6,419 bases of DNA from JBBSDV01 sp038240335 (GTDB lineage: Bacteria > Chloroflexota > Dehalococcoidia > DSTF01 > JACRBR01). A program made the translations under genes and the position numbers. The notes beneath the pieces are model-generated. The model worked only from the letters and a program-made list of their open reading frames with translations. It was not told the origin of the DNA and searched no databases. The stretch covers positions 1-6,419 of the forward strand of contig JBBSDV010000173.1 in assembly GCA_038240335.1 (NCBI GenBank). The letters are read 5' to 3'. Below are positions 1 through 5,718 of the stretch, piece after piece. Every line of letters starts with the position of its first letter. The stretch's first letter is position 1.

Positions 1-24
1 ACCTCGGTACAATGGCACCGGACT

Positions 25-1140
25 ATGACGACAACCCCGTCCGCCGCACCCACCCTGCGCAAGACCGCGCTCCTCGACCTGCACGAGCGGCAGGGCGCGC
101 GCATCGTGCCGTTTGCCGGCTGGTCAATGCCGGTGCAGTACAAGGGCATCGTCGACGAGCACAACGCTGTCCGGCGGCGCGCCGGCGTCTTCGATGTCTC
201 CCACATGGGCCGCCTCTTCGTCGTGGGCACCGACGCAGAACACCTGCTGCGCAGCGCCGTGACGTACGACGTCTCGCGCATCAGCGAAGGCCACGGCCAC
301 TACACGCTGCTCTGCAACGAGGCCGGCGGCATCGTCGACGATCCCTACGTCTACCGGCTCGATGCGCAGCGGTTTCTCTTCGTCGGCAATGCATCGAATG
401 CCGAACGCGATTTCGATCGTGTGCGCGCGCTGATCGAACCCGGCATGGATGTCGAACTGCTCGACCGCCAAGAGCAGACAGTGATGCTCGCCGTGCAAGG
501 CCCGGCCGCGGGCGCCTATATGGCGCGCGTCATCGGACCCGAGGTGGCGGCGATGGAACAGCGCGCCTGCACCGAACTGCCCTTCATGCAGTACAAACTC
601 TTCGTGTCGCGCACCGGCTACACCGGCGAGGATGGCTTCGAGATCGTCACGTCGGCGGAGGCCGGACGAGCGATCTGGCGCCAACTGCTGGCCGAGGGAG
701 TCGAGGCGTGCGGGCTCGGCGCGCGCGACACGCTGCGCCTCGAGGCGGCGCTGCCGCTCTGGGGCAACGACATCGACGAGACCACCAATCCCTACGAGGC
801 TGGCCTCGGCTGGGTCGTTAGTCTCGGTGATGGCGCGGAATTCTCAGGCCGCGATGCGCTCGTGCGGATCAAAGAGCAGCGCGTCACGCGCAAGCTCGTC
901 TGCCTGAAGGCCACCGACCGCGGCGTCATTCGCGATCACTATCCGATTCGTTACGACGGTGCGAACGTCGGCGTGGTCGCGAGCGGCAGCTTCTCGCCGA
1001 CGCTCGGCACGAGCATTGCGATGGCGTACCTGCCGGTCGCGCTCGCGTTGCCCGGCACGGAGGTCGACATCGATGTCCGAGGCCGGGCTATGCACGCGAC
1101 GGTCGTCCGACGGCCGTTTGTCGCGCATGGCAACGGGTAA
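25..1140 (+). CDS. gcvT: Glycine cleavage system T-protein (aminomethyltransferase)
   Basis: Cytosolic T-protein of the glycine cleavage system. It takes the aminomethyl group carried on lipoylated GcvH and transfers its carbon to tetrahydrofolate, giving 5,10-methylene-THF and ammonia. The 371-residue product has the usual family length and motifs in order: PFAGWSMP (29-36), GVFDVSHMG (54-62), GGIVDD (101-106), LAVQGP (155-160), RTGYTGEDGFE (196-206) and GLGARDTLRLEA (230-241), then the C-terminal barrel. The Asp105/Asp106 pair matches the conserved acidic site that contacts folate; Pro follows where family members often have Leu. The ATG at 25 gives a typical N-terminus. Its frame stays open to the window edge and no strong Shine-Dalgarno is visible, so a slightly earlier start is not excluded. 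First gene of the visible gcv operon, 57 nt before gcvH. The ATG at 12 opens a different, spurious frame. Confidence 0.97.
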   Translation: MTTTPSAAPTLRKTALLDLHERQGARIVPFAGWSMPVQYKGIVDEHNAVRRRAGVFDVSHMGRLFVVGTDAEHLLRSAVTYDVSRISEGHGHYTLLCNEAGGIVDDPYVYRLDAQRFLFVGNASNAERDFDRVRALIEPGMDVELLDRQEQTVMLAVQGPAAGAYMARVIGPEVAAMEQRACTELPFMQYKLFVSRTGYTGEDGFEIVTSAEAGRAIWRQLLAEGVEACGLGARDTLRLEAALPLWGNDIDETTNPYEAGLGWVVSLGDGAEFSGRDALVRIKEQRVTRKLVCLKATDRGVIRDHYPIRYDGANVGVVASGSFSPTLGTSIAMAYLPVALALPGTEVDIDVRGRAMHATVVRRPFVAHGNG

Positions 1141-1197
1141 GATCTCGCATCAGCGGTAGGATTTCGCGCGGGCAGTGCGACTGAACTCGGAGTATCG

Positions 1198-1587
1198 ATG
1201 GCAGCAAGTCCCGACGATCGAATGTACTCGAAGGAACACGAGTGGGTGGTGCTCGTCGGCGACGTCGCGCGCATCGGCATTACGGACTACGCGCAGGAGC
1301 AGCTCGGCGACGTCGTCTACGTCGACCTCCCGGAGGCCGGCGCGGCTCTCGCGCAGTTCGAGAAGATGGGCGAGATCGAGTCGGTCAAGGCCGTCTCCGA
1401 GCTGTTCACGCCGGTCTCGGGGGAAGTGGTGCGGGTGAACGACGCGGTCGTCGAGAAGCCGGAGACGGTGAACACCGATCCGCACGGCGAAGGTTGGCTG
1501 ATCGAGATGCGGCTCACCGACGCCGGCGAACTCGACAAGCTTCTCTCGGCGGCGGAGTATGACGCGCTCACAGCGAATGGAGGCTGA
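1198..1587 (+). CDS. gcvH: Glycine cleavage system H-protein (lipoyl carrier)
   Basis: Small shuttle protein whose lipoyl-lysine arm carries the aminomethyl intermediate between the P-, T- and L-proteins. The 129-residue product has the family length. Visible landmarks are the N-terminal YSKEHEWV (10-17), GITDYAQEQLGDVVYVDLP (27-45), and the lipoylation segment GEIESVKAVSELFTPVSGEV, in which Lys64 is the expected lipoyl attachment site. The C-terminal part, with GEGWLIEMRL followed by a predicted helix, is also typical. The ATG at 1198 is chosen because GGAG at 1189-1192 sits 5 nt upstream and gives the normal N-terminus. The stop at 1585-1587 is immediately followed by the cupin start, so the two are probably co-translated. 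Activity would require lipoate attachment enzymes encoded elsewhere. Confidence 0.97.
   Translation: MAASPDDRMYSKEHEWVVLVGDVARIGITDYAQEQLGDVVYVDLPEAGAALAQFEKMGEIESVKAVSELFTPVSGEVVRVNDAVVEKPETVNTDPHGEGWLIEMRLTDAGELDKLLSAAEYDALTANGG
1579..1583 (+). promoter_or_regulatory. Ribosome binding site deciding the cupin start
   Basis: GGAGG lies inside the last codons of gcvH, 5 nt before GTG at 1589. It favours this GTG over the in-frame ATG codons at 1559 and 1577, which are upstream of or overlap the motif. An ATG at 1587 is in another frame. Confidence 0.7.
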
Positions 1588-1588
1588 T

Positions 1589-2065
1589 GTGGATACCCGA
1601 ACGGACGAAGCAGAGTCGATCACCCTCGCCCCTGGCGAAGGCCATCGGAATCCGAGCATCGGTATAACACAGAAGGCGACGGGCGAGGCGACGCGCGGCG
1701 CCTGGTCGCTGCAGGAGAACATGATGCCGCCCGGCATTCATGTGCCAGCCCATACCCACGGAAACGAAGAAGAAGCGTGGTACGTCCTCGACGGGACACT
1801 GGTGTTCCGGATCGATGATCGCGACTTCGTCGCAGAGGCCGGTGCGTTCGTTCTGGTTCCCCGCGGTGCGGTGCACGGATTCGGCAACGCCACGCAAGAG
1901 CCTGCGAGGTACCTGCAGATTTTCTCCCCCTCCGGGTTCGAGCGTTACTTCGAAGAGCGATCTGCGCTCGCCGCCGCTGTGGCAGAGGGCGCAAAGGATT
2001 ACGCAGGGCTGGGCGAGGAAGCGCACGCCAAGCTTGCCGCGAAGTACGGCATGGAGTTCGTGTGA
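1589..2065 (+). CDS. Single-domain cupin protein of unknown substrate
   Basis: Small cupin beta-barrel protein of 158 residues from the GTG start. Cupin motif 1 is complete: Gly49, His55-x-His57, Glu62 and Gly69. Motif 2 is complete: Gly85, Pro91, Gly93, His96 and Asn100. His55, His57, Glu62 (or Glu61) and His96 should bind one divalent metal, so a metal-dependent enzyme or small-molecule binding role is possible; the substrate cannot be read from sequence. A charged helical tail (about 108-158) follows the barrel. No signal peptide or membrane segment is seen, so it is probably cytosolic. GTG at 1589 directly follows the gcvH stop with a strong GGAGG upstream; starting at ATG 1559 would add 10 residues and overlap gcvH by 29 nt. 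Its stop overlaps the Nudix start. Position within the gcv operon suggests co-expression with glycine cleavage, but no functional link is established. Confidence 0.88.
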   Translation: MDTRTDEAESITLAPGEGHRNPSIGITQKATGEATRGAWSLQENMMPPGIHVPAHTHGNEEEAWYVLDGTLVFRIDDRDFVAEAGAFVLVPRGAVHGFGNATQEPARYLQIFSPSGFERYFEERSALAAAVAEGAKDYAGLGEEAHAKLAAKYGMEFV

Positions 2066-2532
2066 ACGCGCAATCGCGAGCCCCTTCTCAGGACACAGGG
2101 CCGCGCCGGTTCGGCACTCGAATGGCGGGTGCTCGCTGCTGCGTTCGGCTCGCCTCGTATGCCGTGATCGCGGGCGATCACGACAGATTCGCCTTCGTCC
2201 GTTCGTCGGGGCGCCTGTTCCTTGTAGGCGGCGGCCGCGAACACGATGAATCGCCCGAAGAAACATTGCGCCGCGAAGCGCGCGAAGAATGCGGCCGCGA
2301 CATCGAGATCGAATCGCGCATAGGGGAAGCGATCCAGCACTTTAGCGCGGAAGGCGTCGACTACAAGATGCACGCGACGATCTTCGCAGCGACATTCATT
2401 GGTGACGCAACGGCGGCGAGCGAGCTCGAACTCGTCTGGCTGACAGAAGCGCAAGCGAAGCCGCAGCTCTATCACGAGTGCCACGGCTGGGCGCTCGGCG
2501 AGTACCGGTGCCAGCGATCGAGAGCATTTTGA
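2062..2532 (+). CDS. Nudix hydrolase
   Basis: Nudix-fold hydrolase of 156 residues, expected to cleave a nucleoside diphosphate linked to another moiety in a Mg2+-dependent reaction; the substrate is unknown. The Nudix box spans residues 57-79 with Gly57, Glu63, Arg71, Glu72, Glu75, Glu76 and Gly78 all in register. Ala73 and Arg79 replace the usual aliphatic positions, a minor deviation. The preceding LFLVGGG is the normal lead-in strand, and the C-terminal ELVWLTEAQA and HECHGWALGEY segments resemble the tail of MutT-like proteins. The GTG start overlaps the cupin stop as GTGA, with GGAG at 2053-2056 5 nt upstream. An internal ATG at 2122 would remove 20 poorly conserved residues but lacks a good ribosome binding site. 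Its stop overlaps the preferred gcvPA start. Roles in nucleotide-pool cleaning or cofactor turnover are both possible and unproven. Confidence 0.92.
   Translation: MNAQSRAPSQDTGPRRFGTRMAGARCCVRLASYAVIAGDHDRFAFVRSSGRLFLVGGGREHDESPEETLRREAREECGRDIEIESRIGEAIQHFSAEGVDYKMHATIFAATFIGDATAASELELVWLTEAQAKPQLYHECHGWALGEYRCQRSRAF
2520..2524 (+). promoter_or_regulatory. Possible ribosome binding site for the TTG start of gcvPA
   Basis: GAGAG lies 4 nt before TTG at 2529. It is a moderate Shine-Dalgarno match in the last codons of the Nudix gene. The in-frame GTG at 2478 has no comparable motif upstream, so this site supports 2529 as the gcvPA start. Confidence 0.45.
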
Positions 2533-3905
2533 CGACCCAGACGCGCAGCGATGTTACGTCTGAGCCGGTTTCGCCCGTCAGTGTCGATCAGCATCCCTAC
2601 ATCCCGATGACCGATGCCGATCGCGCTGCGATGCTTGCCGCAATCGGCGTGCAATCGTGCGACGATCTCTTCACCGACATCCCGGAGGCGTACCGACGGC
2701 CGCCGCTCGCGCTCCCGGACGCCCTCAGCGAGCTTGAGCTGCTCGTTGAAATGCGGCGGCTGGCGGCGCAGAATCGCACGGCCGCCGAGTACGCCTGCTT
2801 CCTCGGCGCTGGCGCGTATCGCCACTTCCGGCCGTCGATCGTCGATCCGCTGGTGATGCGCGGTGAGTTCCTCACAAGCTACACGCCATACCAGCCGGAG
2901 GTGAGCCAGGGCACGCTGCAGACGATCTTCGAGTTTCAGTCGCTGGTCTGTGACCTCACCGGCATGGACGTCGCGAATGCCGGCATGTACGACGGCGCAT
3001 CGGCGCTGGCGGAGGCGTGTCTGATGGCTTGCGCCGTCACCGGCCGGCGGCGGATCGCGATCTCGGAGCGCGTGCACCCGAACTGGGTGGCTGTCGTACA
3101 GAGCTATGCGCACGGCCGCGACATCGCCGTCGACGTCATGCCTCACGGCGCGCTCGCCCCGACGGAAGCGCACGCATGCCTCGCCGTCGCCCAGCCCGAT
3201 TTCCTCGGCCGCATGTCGCTCGACGCAGCAGCGTGGGGTGACTCTGCGCACGCGGCCGGCGCGCTCTACGTCGTCGCCGTCGATCCGATCAGCCTCGGCC
3301 TCTACCGGCCGCCCTCGCAGTACGGCGCGGATATCGTCGTCGCGGAGGGGCAGTCGCTCGGCGTGCCGCTCTCATTCGGGGGGCCGTGGGTCGGCCTCTT
3401 TGCCTGCCGCGAGAAGTACCTGCGCCAGATGCCCGGCCGCATCGTCGGCGAGACCGTCGATCTTGATGGCAAGCGCGGCTACGTACTGACACTGCAGACG
3501 CGCGAGCAGCACATTCGCCGCGAGCGCGCGACGAGCAATATTTGCACGAGCCAGCAGCTAAGCGCGCTTGCCGCATCCGTGTACCTCGCCGCGCTGGGTC
3601 CGCAAGGACTGCGCCGGGTCGCCGAGCTGTGCTATGAGCGCGCGCACTACGCCGCGGATCGCATCGGTGCGATCGCCGGCTTCGAGGTCGAACGCGATGA
3701 GCCGTTCTTCCAGGAGTTCGTCGTCCGCACCCCGCGCGCGGCGGCGGAGATCAACCGTGCGCTGATCGAGCGGGGCATCATTGGCGGTCTTGATCTCTCG
3801 GACGCTCCCCGCGATCGCCTGCTCGTCTGCGCCACCGAGATGAATAGTCGTGTCGAGATCGATGCGTTCGCCGACGCGCTCGCCGGGATCGGCGGCGCGC
3901 GATGA
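2529..3905 (+). CDS. gcvPA: Glycine dehydrogenase (decarboxylating) subunit 1, P-protein alpha
   Basis: N-terminal-type subunit of the split P-protein. With GcvPB it forms the PLP enzyme that decarboxylates glycine and loads the aminomethyl group onto GcvH. It belongs to the PLP fold but lacks the PLP-binding lysine, which is in GcvPB. From the TTG start it is 458 residues, close to the family norm. Landmarks: YIPMTDADRAAML near the N-terminus, FLGAGAYRHF (91-100), FLTSYTPYQPEVSQGTLQ (114-131), the GMYDGASALAEA region, VVAVDPISLGL, LSFGGPWVGLFA, PGRIVGET and TREQHIRRERATSNICTSQ. The start is uncertain: TTG 2529 overlaps the Nudix stop by 4 nt and has GAGAG upstream; GTG 2478 would overlap by 55 nt without a good site; ATG 2607 would cut the conserved HPYIP. 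Its stop overlaps gcvPB as ATGA, fitting 1:1 production of both subunits. Confidence 0.95.
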   Translation: MTTQTRSDVTSEPVSPVSVDQHPYIPMTDADRAAMLAAIGVQSCDDLFTDIPEAYRRPPLALPDALSELELLVEMRRLAAQNRTAAEYACFLGAGAYRHFRPSIVDPLVMRGEFLTSYTPYQPEVSQGTLQTIFEFQSLVCDLTGMDVANAGMYDGASALAEACLMACAVTGRRRIAISERVHPNWVAVVQSYAHGRDIAVDVMPHGALAPTEAHACLAVAQPDFLGRMSLDAAAWGDSAHAAGALYVVAVDPISLGLYRPPSQYGADIVVAEGQSLGVPLSFGGPWVGLFACREKYLRQMPGRIVGETVDLDGKRGYVLTLQTREQHIRRERATSNICTSQQLSALAASVYLAALGPQGLRRVAELCYERAHYAADRIGAIAGFEVERDEPFFQEFVVRTPRAAAEINRALIERGIIGGLDLSDAPRDRLLVCATEMNSRVEIDAFADALAGIGGAR

Positions 3906-5485
3906 CCGGCGACGAGAAGGTGCTTGAGAAGACGCTCGCTGAGCTCTCGCATCCCGGCCGCGTCGCTGTGACGCTCCCGTGCACGGAGAGCGATGTCGCG
4001 TCGCAGATCCCGCGCGAGCTGCTGCGCGGGGAACTGCCCCTGCCGGAGCTGTCGCAGCTCGACGTCGTGCGTCACTACACGCGCCTGTCGCAGCTCAACT
4101 GGTCGATCGACACCCACATGTACCCGCTCGGCTCCTGCACGATGAAGCTCAACCCGAAGGTCAACGACGCGGTCGCGGCGATGCCCGGCTTCGCGGAGGC
4201 GCATCCGATGCAGCCGGCGGAGGACGTGCAGGGCGCGCTTGCCGTGATGTACGGCCTCCAGCGCCAGCTCGCCGAGATCACCGGAATGGCGGACGCGTCG
4301 CTCGCGCCGCTGGCCGGCGCGCAGGGCGAGCTCGCCGGGGTGCTCGTCATCAAGGCGTATCTCGAGTCGATCGGCGAGCAGCGCACGACCATTCTCGTGC
4401 CCGACTCCGCGCACGGAACGAATCCGGCGACTGCATCGATGGCCGGCTTCGACGTCGTCGCCGTCCGGCCGCAAGCCGACGGCGACATGGATCTCGACGC
4501 GTTGCGCACGGCGCTTGAGGAGCACGGCCCGACCGTTGCCGCGCTGATGATCACCCTGCCCAGCACGCTTGGCCTCTTCGATCGCAGCATCGTGCAGATC
4601 GCGGAGATGGTCCACGCGCACGGCGCCCAGATGTACGGGGATGGCGCGAACATGAATGCGATGACCGGCCAGGTGAAGCCCGGCGATCTCGGCTTCGACG
4701 TGATGCATATCAACCTGCACAAGACCTTCAGCCAGCCCCACGGCGGCGGCGGTCCCGGCGCGGGTCCGATCGTCGTGAAGGCTCACCTGGTGCCGTTTCT
4801 GCCTTCGCCCCATGTCGAGCGCGTGGACGCCGGCATGCAGCCTCAATCGCCCAACCCAATACAGCAGCGCGGAACATCGCGATCCAGCATCCGGCGTGCA
4901 GCGTCCAGCGTCGACCATGAAGGGAATCAGACGTTGCCCGGGACAGGAAACACCGAAGCGACACTCTTCCGCCTCGTCGATCCCCCGTACTCGATCGGCA
5001 AACTCGCCTCCTTTCACGGCAACTTCGTCGTCCTCCTCCGCGCCCATGCATACATCCTGAGCCTCGGGGCCGATGGGCTGCGGGCGATGAGCGGGGCGGC
5101 GGTGCTGAACGCCAACTATGTGCAGGCGCGCCTCCGCGACGCCTACGAGGTGGCGCACGATCGTAGCTGCATGCACGAGGTGCTCTTCTCGGGCCGAAAG
5201 CAGAAGGCGCAGGGCGCGCGGACGCTCGACATCGCCAAGCGCATGATCGACTATGGCTACCACCCGCCGACGATCTACTTCCCGCTGGTCGTCGACGAGG
5301 CGATGCTGATCGAGCCGACGGAGAGCGAATCGAAGGAGACGCTCGACGCCTTCTGCGACGCGATGCTCGCCATCGCGCACGAGGCGGAGGCGACGCCGGA
5401 TCTCCTGCGCGATGCGCCGCACGCCGCCCCGCTGCGCCGCCTTGATGAAGCGAGCGCAGCGCGCAAGCCGGTGCTCCGTTGGTGA
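3902..5485 (+). CDS. gcvPB: Glycine dehydrogenase (decarboxylating) subunit 2, P-protein beta, with an unusual insertion
   Basis: PLP-carrying subunit of the split P-protein, working with GcvPA and GcvH in glycine decarboxylation. Key motifs: LGSCTMKLNPK (76-86), PLAGAQGEL, DSAHGTNPATASMAGF, ALMITLPSTLG, and NLHKTFSQPHGGGGPGAGP, in which Lys274 (codon 4721-4723) is the expected Schiff-base lysine. The C-terminal part is also normal: SIGK (364-367), FHGNFVVLLRAHAYI, LNANYVQARL, YGYHPPTIYFPL and EPTESESKETLDAF. At 527 residues it is about 40 longer than family members as I recall them. The excess is a Ser/Arg/Gln-rich stretch at about residues 308-351, between PFLPSP (298-303) and SIGK. The frame is intact on both sides, so this is an in-frame insertion rather than a frameshift, and catalytic motifs are untouched. 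The protein is probably functional. The ATG start overlaps the gcvPA stop by 4 nt. It is the last gene of the unit. Confidence 0.95.
   Translation: MTGDEKVLEKTLAELSHPGRVAVTLPCTESDVASQIPRELLRGELPLPELSQLDVVRHYTRLSQLNWSIDTHMYPLGSCTMKLNPKVNDAVAAMPGFAEAHPMQPAEDVQGALAVMYGLQRQLAEITGMADASLAPLAGAQGELAGVLVIKAYLESIGEQRTTILVPDSAHGTNPATASMAGFDVVAVRPQADGDMDLDALRTALEEHGPTVAALMITLPSTLGLFDRSIVQIAEMVHAHGAQMYGDGANMNAMTGQVKPGDLGFDVMHINLHKTFSQPHGGGGPGAGPIVVKAHLVPFLPSPHVERVDAGMQPQSPNPIQQRGTSRSSIRRAASSVDHEGNQTLPGTGNTEATLFRLVDPPYSIGKLASFHGNFVVLLRAHAYILSLGADGLRAMSGAAVLNANYVQARLRDAYEVAHDRSCMHEVLFSGRKQKAQGARTLDIAKRMIDYGYHPPTIYFPLVVDEAMLIEPTESESKETLDAFCDAMLAIAHEAEATPDLLRDAPHAAPLRRLDEASAARKPVLRW
4823..4954 (+). other. 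In-frame insertion inside gcvPB
   Basis: Encodes about 44 residues (308-351) with no counterpart in the family as I know it, rich in Ser, Arg, Gln, Pro and Gly and lacking a clear secondary-structure pattern. Normal GcvPB sequence ends around HVER and resumes around EATLFRLVDPPYSIGK. Boundaries are approximate, since this short linker varies among homologues. The codon at 4721 for the PLP lysine lies about 100 nt upstream, so the insert follows the active-site domain and probably forms an exposed disordered loop. Confidence 0.7.
4884..4911 (+). repeat. Degenerate heptanucleotide tandem repeat within gcvPB
   Basis: Four consecutive 7-bp units, CCAGCAT, CCGGCGT, GCAGCGT and CCAGCGT, run without a gap; the consensus is CCAGCGT. 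The unit length is not a multiple of three, so coding constraint does not explain it. The array sits in the middle of the GcvPB insertion and supports an origin from repeat DNA. Confidence 0.6.
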
Positions 5486-5491
5486 GACATC
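5474..5491 (+). repeat. 18-bp direct repeat, copy 1, spanning the gcvPB stop
   Basis: CTCCGTTGGTGAGACATC contains the last gcvPB codons and its TGA. A perfect copy begins 49 nt further on at 5523. An exact 18-bp repeat at this distance is unlikely by chance. Confidence 0.9.
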
Positions 5492-5496
5492 GAGTG

Positions 5497-5688
5497 CACC
5501 GCAGAGCCGCAGAGCGCGGAGACTCCGTTGGTGAGACATCATGCCGCCGTCGCACCGAATTTGTCCTTCAGAGCGCAGCGAAGAAGCTTGTCGGGCGCAT
5601 CTCGTCACTCGCATGCCCTTGCCCCGTCGCAGGGTCCGACGAAAGCCCGGCTCGCACGCATTCTGTGTTCTCTGTGGCCATCCGTGGA
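5497..5688. repeat. Composite dispersed-repeat-like segment downstream of gcvPB
   Basis: The non-coding stretch after gcvPB starts with a CGCAGAG-rich block (5499-5521: CGCAGAG at 5500 and 5508, CGCGGAG at 5515). It ends with TCTGTGTTCTCTGTGG (5662-5677) followed by CCATCCGTGG. The right block read on the minus strand resembles the left block with a few mismatches and one indel, so the two act as imperfect inverted ends. Between them lies TTCAGAGCGCAGCGAAG (5567-5583), which resembles the TTCTGAGCGCAGCGAAG core of interspersed repeats I know from several phyla, including Chloroflexota. This is a memory-based resemblance, not a search result. No transposase is encoded and no gene is supported here. 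Confidence 0.5.
5523..5540 (+). repeat. 18-bp direct repeat, copy 2, intergenic
   Basis: Perfect copy of the 18 bases at 5474-5491. The two copies bracket the 31-nt CGCAGAG-rich block, as expected if that block was inserted with duplication of flanking DNA, or if copying slipped at the 3' end of gcvPB. Confidence 0.9.
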
Positions 5689-5704
5689 TCGTCCGGACCC
5701 GCGT

Positions 5705-5710
5705 GAGGAG
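5705..5710 (+). promoter_or_regulatory. Ribosome binding site of the crotonase gene
   Basis: GAGGAG sits 8 nt before ATG at 5719, a strong match at good spacing. It sets the start and indicates independent initiation rather than coupling to gcvPB. Confidence 0.75.
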
Positions 5711-5718
5711 CTGAGCGC

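Noticed and set aside
12..821. Plus-strand frame of 269 codons beginning at ATG 12
   Set aside because: It overlaps gcvT in another frame, is extremely Arg-rich and has no domain; gcvT explains the DNA.
1141..1197. Promoter or riboswitch between gcvT and gcvH
   Set aside because: The 57-nt gap is too short for a glycine riboswitch and shows no convincing promoter elements, only the gcvH ribosome binding site.
1568..2266. Minus-strand frame of 232 codons opposite the cupin and Nudix genes
   Set aside because: The plus-strand genes have complete cupin and Nudix motifs; the antisense product shows no family features.
4823..4954. Frameshift or pseudogene explanation for gcvPB
   Set aside because: Conserved GcvPB sequence lies in the same frame before and after the odd segment, with no internal stop, so an in-frame insertion fits better.
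5620..5700. Rho-independent terminator after gcvPB
   Set aside because: Short GC-rich complementarities exist, such as around GTCCGGAC near 5691-5698, but there is no strong stem followed by a T-run.
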